Both the position numbers and the translations under genes were made by a program. The notes under the pieces were generated by a model, which searched no databases, was not told where the DNA came from, and worked only from the letters and a program-made list of their open reading frames with translations. Source: an uncultured Bacteroidota bacterium (GTDB taxonomy: Bacteria; Bacteroidota; Rhodothermia; Rhodothermales; UBA10348). Taken from it: a stretch of DNA of 5,502 bases. Of the stretch, positions 1-4,237 are shown piece after piece (the first letter of the stretch is position 1; the number at the start of each line of letters is the position of its first letter). The stretch is from NCBI GenBank assembly GCA_937893205.1, contig CALBJU010000457.1:1-5502 (forward strand), written 5' to 3'.

Positions 1-901
1 GAGTAACAGTCCCTTCATTCTCCGCTCAGGCAATCTTGAACTGGATTGTCGGGCAACCCGTGACGGCGCGGCCCACGTCATGGGGATTTTGAACGTTACC
101 CCCGATTCGTTTTATGACGGTGGGAAATACCTGGACCCGGCACTCGCCCTGGCGCGAGCGGTAGATATGTCGAAGCAGGGCGCGATGCTGATCGACATCG
201 GAGGTGCATCCTCGCGACCTCGCGGAAAAACGTATGGAGAGGGAGCGGCGCTGATAAGCGCCGCTCAGGAAATGGACCGAATTATTCCTGTGATCGAATG
301 CGTATCCGCCTCCCTGCCCGATCTGTGGATTTCAGTCGACACGTTTCGAAGTGACGTGGCCAGAGAAGCACTCGCCGCCGGAGCGCACATGGTGAACGAC
401 ATCACGGCCCTTCGATTCGACCCCAGTCTGGCAGCGATCGTCTCCGAAGCGAACGTGCCTCTCATTCTGATGCATTCGGTAGGAAATCCCGGCGAAATGC
501 CCCACGTGGCCGAGACAAATGATATTGTGGGACTTGTATTGGATCAGCTTTCGGAAGCGCGTGATATCGCAAGTGAATCGGGGTGCCGGCAAGTGATTCT
601 GGATCCTGGATTCGGATTCGGAAAATCGACAGCCGACAATCTGCGATTAATCGCCGAAATACCCCGCCTCGTCGCCCTCGGATCGCCGGTACTTATTGGA
701 GTATCAAGAAAAAGCACGATCGGCGAACTTGTGGGAAAAGGAGACGATATTGCACCGGTAGATCAGCGGCTGGCAGGATCGCTCGCTGTCACGGGACTCG
801 GCGTCATCGGGGGGGCGACAATCGTGCGCACACACGACGTTGCCGCGACTTTCCAGTTCTTATCCGCCCTTGATGCAACCATGCGCACAGGAGGGAATTA
901 G
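1..901 (+). CDS. folP: Dihydropteroate synthase, 5' end cut by about two bases
   Basis: Condenses 6-hydroxymethyl-dihydropterin diphosphate with p-aminobenzoate to 7,8-dihydropteroate in cytosolic folate synthesis. The frame is open from base 2, and the residues before the first in-window ATG (base 80) are family-like, so that ATG is internal. Base 1 is G followed by AGT AAC AGT, so the true start is probably an ATG whose A and T lie just outside; this would give 300 residues (E. coli FolP has about 282). On that numbering the TIM-barrel signatures are GILNVTPDSF (29-38), GGASSRPRG (68-76), SVDTFR (112-117), NDI (133-135), LMHS (157-160), DPGFGFGK (202-209), GVSRKS (234-239) and RTHD (277-280). 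The pterin and phosphate site residues appear intact. Oddities: the usual EST of the second loop reads ASS, and about eight extra residues follow it. cdaA follows after 59 bases, a folP-cdaA order common in Bacteroidota and relatives. Confidence 0.97.
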   Translation, partial: SNSPFILRSGNLELDCRATRDGAAHVMGILNVTPDSFYDGGKYLDPALALARAVDMSKQGAMLIDIGGASSRPRGKTYGEGAALISAAQEMDRIIPVIECVSASLPDLWISVDTFRSDVAREALAAGAHMVNDITALRFDPSLAAIVSEANVPLILMHSVGNPGEMPHVAETNDIVGLVLDQLSEARDIASESGCRQVILDPGFGFGKSTADNLRLIAEIPRLVALGSPVLIGVSRKSTIGELVGKGDDIAPVDQRLAGSLAVTGLGVIGGATIVRTHDVAATFQFLSALDATMRTGGN

Positions 902-907
902 ATACCG

Positions 908-930
908 TATAATGCGTTCAGCACGAACGC
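908..930 (+). promoter_or_regulatory. TATAAT hexamer abutting a 6-bp inverted repeat, upstream of cdaA
   Basis: The folP-cdaA gap contains TATAAT at 908-913, immediately followed by the perfect inverted repeat GCGTTC (914-919), loop AGCAC, GAACGC (925-930). Past one T/C mismatch, AA (911-912) can also pair with TT (932-933). No good -35 box is seen 16-18 bases upstream of the hexamer. The hairpin is followed by CTTAAG rather than a T-tract, so it is not a standard intrinsic terminator. If the hexamer is a -10 box, transcription would start inside the inverted repeat, which could then be an operator or a 5' leader hairpin of the cdaA-pcm mRNA. It could also be chance. Confidence 0.3.
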
Positions 931-960
931 CTTAAGACAAGCTACTTTTACAGAACGACC

Positions 961-1761
961 GTGACACTCATTCCCTGGGTCATACCGATTCGACTGGTCG
1001 ATCTTCTTGAGATCGCGCTTGTTGCGTACATCCTGTACAAATTGTATCAGCTGATGCGCGGCACGATCGCCGTGCAGATTTTTGCTGGAATAATGGCGCT
1101 GTACCTGATTCAGATACTGGTTACAGCGGCCGACATGACGATCCTTGGGACGCTCTTTGGATCTATTGCCGAAGTGTTCGTCCTTGCCGTGATCATCCTT
1201 TTTCAGCCGGAAATCAGGAGACTTCTACTTCTGCTCGGCCAGAATCCGCTGATCCGACGATTTATGAGCTCCCCCGCGCAACAGGAGCGTATTGAAGAAA
1301 TAGTGGCCGCCGTTCGGGATCTGAGTGACCGGCACATCGGCGCCCTCATTGTCTTTGAGCGCTCGAACGGATTGCGGAGTTATATCGAAACCGGGGCTCA
1401 ATTGCACGCCCAAGTAAGCCGGGAGCTACTCGTCACGATCTTTTACTCGCGCAATCCCCTCCATGACGGCGCCGTGATCGTGCGCGACAGCCGCATCGAA
1501 GCTGCCAGATGCATTCTTCCCATTTCCACGAATATGAAGCTTGACAGCGGCTTCGGCCTCAGGCACCGGGCTGCGGTCGGACTATCAGAGGTCACGGACG
1601 CATTTGTGATCGTCGTCTCCGAGGAGACCGGATTTGTGAGCACGGCCAGCAATGGGGAGCTCAAATCCAATGTGAGCGTGAGCATGCTTGACAACTATAT
1701 TGTTGAAGCGCTTGCACCGAGTTTTGAACCGGAGCCGGAAGCGCTTTCTGCAACTACTTAA
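961..1761 (+). CDS. cdaA: Diadenylate cyclase, CdaA/DacA type (c-di-AMP synthase)
   Basis: Makes cyclic di-AMP from two ATP at the inner face of the membrane; this messenger governs potassium and osmolyte balance and cell-wall homeostasis in many bacteria. The 266-residue protein has three predicted membrane helices (about 12-32, 37-57 and 61-81), a short coiled linker (about 82-120) and the DAC catalytic domain (about 121-250). The domain carries the DGA motif (169-171), RHR in GLRHRAAVGLSE (201-203) and SEETG (220-224), so it should be active. The start is GTG at 961: the frame is open upstream only to a TAA at 910-912, without another usual start codon, and the N-terminus then matches the family. 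No Shine-Dalgarno sequence is visible. folP lies upstream and pcm 39 bases downstream. The CdaR (YbbR) and GlmM genes that often follow cdaA in Firmicutes are absent. Confidence 0.96.
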   Translation: MTLIPWVIPIRLVDLLEIALVAYILYKLYQLMRGTIAVQIFAGIMALYLIQILVTAADMTILGTLFGSIAEVFVLAVIILFQPEIRRLLLLLGQNPLIRRFMSSPAQQERIEEIVAAVRDLSDRHIGALIVFERSNGLRSYIETGAQLHAQVSRELLVTIFYSRNPLHDGAVIVRDSRIEAARCILPISTNMKLDSGFGLRHRAAVGLSEVTDAFVIVVSEETGFVSTASNGELKSNVSVSMLDNYIVEALAPSFEPEPEALSATT

Positions 1762-1777
1762 TCCAGCCGAATCATCT

Positions 1778-1813
1778 AGAGTTTTACGGAAGACCAGAGT
1801 TTGACGGAAGACT
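1778..1813 (+). repeat. 18-bp tandem duplication across the pcm start codon
   Basis: AGAGTTTTACGGAAGACC (1778-1795) is followed at once by AGAGTTTGACGGAAGACT (1796-1813). The copies agree at 16 of 18 positions, with differences T/G at position 8 and C/T at position 18. The second copy contains the TTG start of pcm (1801-1803); the equivalent triplet of the first copy is TTT. The repeat length is a multiple of three, and a TAG at 1777-1779 closes the frame just upstream. Confidence 0.85.
1788..1792 (+). promoter_or_regulatory. Likely ribosome binding site of pcm
   Basis: GGAAG ends eight bases before the TTG start at 1801, a normal Shine-Dalgarno spacing. It lies in the first copy of the 18-bp tandem duplication and supports TTG 1801 as the start. 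The same GGAAG recurs in the second copy (1806-1810), but there it is inside the coding region. Confidence 0.5.
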
Positions 1814-2463
1814 GGAAATACGAACGTCGTCGCTCTCGACTTATTGAAGAGCTGCGCGAAAAGGGAATCGCGGACGAACGCGTACTGGCCGCCATTGGAA
1901 GGGTGCAGCGGCAGTTGTTTGTTGAACAGGCGTTCCTGTCTCAGTCCTACCATGACGTGGCGCTTCCAATTGGCCTGAAGCAGACCATTTCCCAACCTTA
2001 TACGGTTGCCTACCAGAGTGAGACGTTGGCGCCAAAACCGGGTGAGCGCATTCTCGAGATCGGCACCGGTAGCGGATATCAGGCGGCCATTCTGTGCGAG
2101 ATGGGCGCTCGAGTCTATTCGATCGAGCGTATTCGGCCTTTGTATGAGAAGACTTCGGCTCTCCTACGCCAGTTGGGCTACACGGCTAACTGCCGTTTTT
2201 CGGATGGAATGGCGGGTTGGGAGACCATGGCTCCGTTCGATGGAATCATCGTCACGGCAGGCGCACTGGAGGTCCCCGATACTCTTCTGAAACAACTGAG
2301 CCTACCCGAAGGCATGAAGCCGGGTGGCCGACTGATCATTCCAGTTGGAAACAGAAAACAACAGACCATGACCTATATCGTCCGAATGGGCGAAAACGAG
2401 TTCGATCGGGTTGAGATGGAAGCCTGCCGTTTCGTACCCCTTCTCGGAAATACCGTAGGCTAG
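1801..2463 (+). CDS. pcm: Protein-L-isoaspartate O-methyltransferase
   Basis: Transfers a methyl group from S-adenosylmethionine to L-isoaspartyl residues in aged proteins, starting their repair to aspartate in the cytosol. The 220-residue length is typical. Visible motifs are ALPIGLKQTISQP (54-66, substrate-side loop with the conserved P-I-G and Q-T-I-S-Q-P), SAM-binding motif I ILEIGTGSGYQAA (84-96), the acidic end of the next strand in SIER (107-110), SDGMAGW (134-140), APFDGIIVTAGA (144-155), GGRLIIPVG (175-183) and FVPLLG (211-216). TTG 1801 is chosen because an in-frame TAG lies at 1777-1779, no ATG precedes the conserved region, and a GGAAG is correctly spaced. It follows cdaA by 39 bases and is probably co-transcribed. 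It ends 14 bases from the oppositely oriented BMC-P gene. The common partner surE is not in the window. Confidence 0.96.
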   Translation: MTEDWKYERRRSRLIEELREKGIADERVLAAIGRVQRQLFVEQAFLSQSYHDVALPIGLKQTISQPYTVAYQSETLAPKPGERILEIGTGSGYQAAILCEMGARVYSIERIRPLYEKTSALLRQLGYTANCRFSDGMAGWETMAPFDGIIVTAGALEVPDTLLKQLSLPEGMKPGGRLIIPVGNRKQQTMTYIVRMGENEFDRVEMEACRFVPLLGNTVG

Positions 2464-2477
2464 AAGGGTCCAGACCG
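2464..2477. other. Fourteen-base convergent junction without a clear terminator
   Basis: The stop codons of pcm (+) and the last BMC-P gene (-) are separated by 14 bases. The only symmetry is GGTC-CA-GACC (2467-2476), a 4-bp stem with a 2-base loop and no T-tract on either side, too weak to call a terminator. Transcripts from the two operons probably run into each other or end by a factor-dependent route. Confidence 0.6.
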
Positions 2478-2774
2478 TCAGTCGCTGGGGTGGGGAGTCC
2501 ATGAGCGGCTCTCGTGATCGACACGATCCACAATACCAACGATCGTCGCGTCCGTTGGAGTGAGGGCTGGCTTGAACGGTATGGTCGCCTCTGTCGAAGT
2601 CACGAAGATCACCGTATCCCCGACTCCGGCATCCACCGTATCGAGCGCCACTACCTGGCCCCCCATATTTTCCCCCACGAACGTCTTGGGTTGGACGAAC
2701 AACATCTTCTGGCCTTCCAGAGACTTGGTTTTTTGCGTGGCCCAAACACGGCCTATCACTTTGCCCAGGTTCAT
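2478..2774 (-). CDS. Microcompartment vertex protein, EutN/CcmL family (BMC-P), divergent copy
   Basis: EutN/CcmL proteins form pentamers that cap the vertices of bacterial microcompartment shells. The 98-residue product shows the family layout: NLGKVIGRVWATQK (2-15), LEGQKMLFVQP (19-29), VVALDTVDAGVGDTVIFV (41-58) and PTDATIVGIVDRVD (73-86), all consistent with the BMC-P beta-barrel. It differs from its neighbour and from the usual pattern in two places: the GAGxGE turn reads DAGVGD (48-53), and the following GSxAR reads STEA (60-63). A polar tail of about 12 residues (87-98, SRSWTPHPSD at the end) extends beyond the domain. The ATG overlaps the stop of the preceding BMC-P gene (ATGA, 2774-2771), implying translational coupling. 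It is the last gene of the minus-strand operon. The gene symbol is left blank because which compartment it serves is unknown. Confidence 0.9.
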   Translation of the reverse strand: MNLGKVIGRVWATQKTKSLEGQKMLFVQPKTFVGENMGGQVVALDTVDAGVGDTVIFVTSTEATIPFKPALTPTDATIVGIVDRVDHESRSWTPHPSD

Positions 2775-3037
2775 TCGACGTCCATCTTGTCGACGATCGC
2801 AGTGATGACGGCGTCGACTGGTTTATTCTTCGTCAGTTCTGTTTGTCGGGCACTTGAGCCTTGAGCGAACAATACGATTTCCCCTACACCCGCGCCAACG
2901 CTATCGACCGCAACTACCATCCGTGATTTTTCCGTACCATCGGCATCGATCTCCCTCACGAGTTGCAATTTCATTCCCGTGAGCTGCTCGTCTTTTCGGG
3001 TGGCCCAAACCGTTCCGATAACTTTTCCGAGTGTCAT
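2771..3037 (-). CDS. Microcompartment vertex protein, EutN/CcmL family (BMC-P), canonical copy
   Basis: Pentameric shell-vertex protein of the EutN/CcmL family. The 88-residue length is typical. The sequence is close to the family pattern: LGKVIGTVWATRK (3-15), LTGMKLQLV (19-27), a loop DADGTEKSR (31-39), VVAVDSVGAGVGEIVLFAQG (41-60), SSAR (61-64) and PVDAVITAIVDKMD (73-86). The start is ATG, 12 bases after the deoB stop, preceded by GAAGGG; its spacing is somewhat short. It shares its N-terminal LGKVIG-VWAT block with the downstream gene, so the two are paralogues, probably from an old tandem duplication given how far their middles have diverged. No hexameric (BMC-H) or trimeric (BMC-T) shell gene is in the window. 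A carboxysome role is not supported because no Rubisco or carbonic anhydrase gene is nearby. Confidence 0.93.
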   Translation of the reverse strand: MTLGKVIGTVWATRKDEQLTGMKLQLVREIDADGTEKSRMVVAVDSVGAGVGEIVLFAQGSSARQTELTKNKPVDAVITAIVDKMDVE

Positions 3038-3049
3038 TTCCCTTCAGGA

Positions 3050-4225
3050 TTAGATGGATGATGGTTCGAAGCTCGTGCCTTCTGAGGCAAACGAGACCTG
3101 AAAATAATCCGCAACAGTCGCAGCATGATCCGCAAAAGTTGCTCTCGTTCCCAGATCTACGCTGGCACCGCTGCCATAATATAACAGTGGGACGTATTCC
3201 CGGCTATGATCCGTACTTGGCGTTGTCGGATCGTTCCCATGATCCGCGGTCAACACCAGTCGGGATCCCCTGGGAAGTGCACTCAATATGGCAGGAAGCG
3301 CCCGATCGAACTCCTCCAGCGAATTGGCGAATCCCGCTGCATTGTTTCGGTGACCGAATTCCTGATCGAAATCAATCAGGTTTACCCAAATAAACGTTTT
3401 TGCATCCTCGTCCTGTGCTCGCGCGATTTCACGGATGGTCACTTCGATGCCATCAGAATTGGATGTGGTCTTGGTAGATCTTGCAAATCCTTCTCCACCA
3501 AAGAGATCCGCCACCTTCCCCACCGATACCGTCGTGATACCCTTGGCGTACAACGCTGTCTGAAGAGTTCGTGACTCGGGCATCCTAGAAAAATCTTTGC
3601 GTTTATTCGATAGTCGCTGGAACGAGCCTTCCGTGCCCTGGAACGGCCTCGCAATTACGCGGCCAACACCGTGTGCGTCCACGCAAATTTCGTCTCGCAC
3701 AAATTGGCACAGCTCATAAAGCTTTTCGACTGAGATCACATCTACATGAGCCGCAATCTGAAAAACACTGTCTGCAGAGGTGTAAACGATGGGAATGCCC
3801 GTTTCCAGGTGCTCCCGACCAAAATTATCAATTATCGAAGTCCCTGACTCCGCCCTGTTTCCGAGCACACGTTCGTAATCCGCACGCTCACAGAATGCAT
3901 CGATGACCTCCGCCGGGAATCCACCCGGATAGGTCGGAAACGGATTGGATAGACATAGACCGGCCAGCTCCCAGTGTCCAATCGTGGAGTCTTTGCCGGC
4001 AGATCGCTCGGTCATCTTACCAAAGGATGCCGTAGGATCGGAGACCGCCGTTACTCCTTCCAGGGGCCTTATTCGTCCGAGACCCATCCGCTCCAGATTG
4101 GGGAGGTTCGGTCTCTCAACAGCTAGAACATGACCCAGTGTATCACTGCCATGATCACCGTACGCCGTCGCATCGGGTTGTTCACCAATGCCAACTCCGT
4201 CGAGCACAATCGTTACGAACAGCAT
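3050..4225 (-). CDS. deoB: Phosphopentomutase
   Basis: Interconverts ribose or deoxyribose 1-phosphate and 5-phosphate, linking nucleoside phosphorolysis to the pentose phosphate pathway or to deoxyribose-phosphate aldolase. It is a cytosolic, two-metal enzyme of the alkaline phosphatase superfamily. The 391-residue length is normal. Visible motifs: IVLDGVGIGEQPDA (6-19; metal ligand D9), GSDTLGH (26-32), GKDSTIGHWELAG (77-89; phosphoacceptor segment), NLIDFDQEFGHRN (282-294; D286 and H291), TADHGNDPT (326-334; D328 and H329) and TDHSREYVPLL (338-348; H340). The residue after GKD, where characterised enzymes have the phosphorylated threonine, is Ser80; Thr81 is next. The C-terminus ends in the usual GTSF (383-386) plus five residues, so no added encapsulation peptide is seen. 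It starts 12 bases after the GAF/GGDEF gene and ends 12 bases before the first BMC-P gene, indicating one operon. Confidence 0.96.
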   Translation of the reverse strand: MLFVTIVLDGVGIGEQPDATAYGDHGSDTLGHVLAVERPNLPNLERMGLGRIRPLEGVTAVSDPTASFGKMTERSAGKDSTIGHWELAGLCLSNPFPTYPGGFPAEVIDAFCERADYERVLGNRAESGTSIIDNFGREHLETGIPIVYTSADSVFQIAAHVDVISVEKLYELCQFVRDEICVDAHGVGRVIARPFQGTEGSFQRLSNKRKDFSRMPESRTLQTALYAKGITTVSVGKVADLFGGEGFARSTKTTSNSDGIEVTIREIARAQDEDAKTFIWVNLIDFDQEFGHRNNAAGFANSLEEFDRALPAILSALPRGSRLVLTADHGNDPTTPSTDHSREYVPLLYYGSGASVDLGTRATFADHAATVADYFQVSFASEGTSFEPSSI

Positions 4226-4237
4226 AAACGCGTCCCG

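Noticed and set aside
80..82. ATG at base 80 as the folP start
   Set aside because: Twenty-six family-like codons precede it in frame and it falls inside the conserved MGILNVTPDSF motif; starting there would remove the first strand of the barrel.
914..930. Inverted repeat as an intrinsic terminator of folP
   Set aside because: The 6-bp stem is followed by CTTAAG, not by a run of T; kept only as a possible operator or leader hairpin.
1585..1995. Long open frame on the minus strand under cdaA and pcm
   Set aside because: It lies antisense to two clearly real genes, spans their junction, and its translation shows no recognisable domain.
2467..2476. GGTC-CA-GACC as a bidirectional terminator
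   Set aside because: A 4-bp stem with a 2-base loop is sterically poor and there is no T-tract on either strand.
2302..2745. Long open frame on the minus strand across pcm and the last BMC-P gene
   Set aside because: It overlaps the BMC-P coding region in another frame and crosses the convergent junction; the translation has no family motifs.
2478..3037. Carboxysome vertex genes (ccmL or csoS4A/B)
   Set aside because: No Rubisco, carbonic anhydrase or other carboxysome gene is present, and the linked gene is deoB, which fits a catabolic setting better.
3031..3574. Open frames on the plus strand opposite deoB
   Set aside because: They are shadows of a complete 391-residue deoB with all metal-ligand motifs; the products are Arg/Pro/Ser-rich and featureless.
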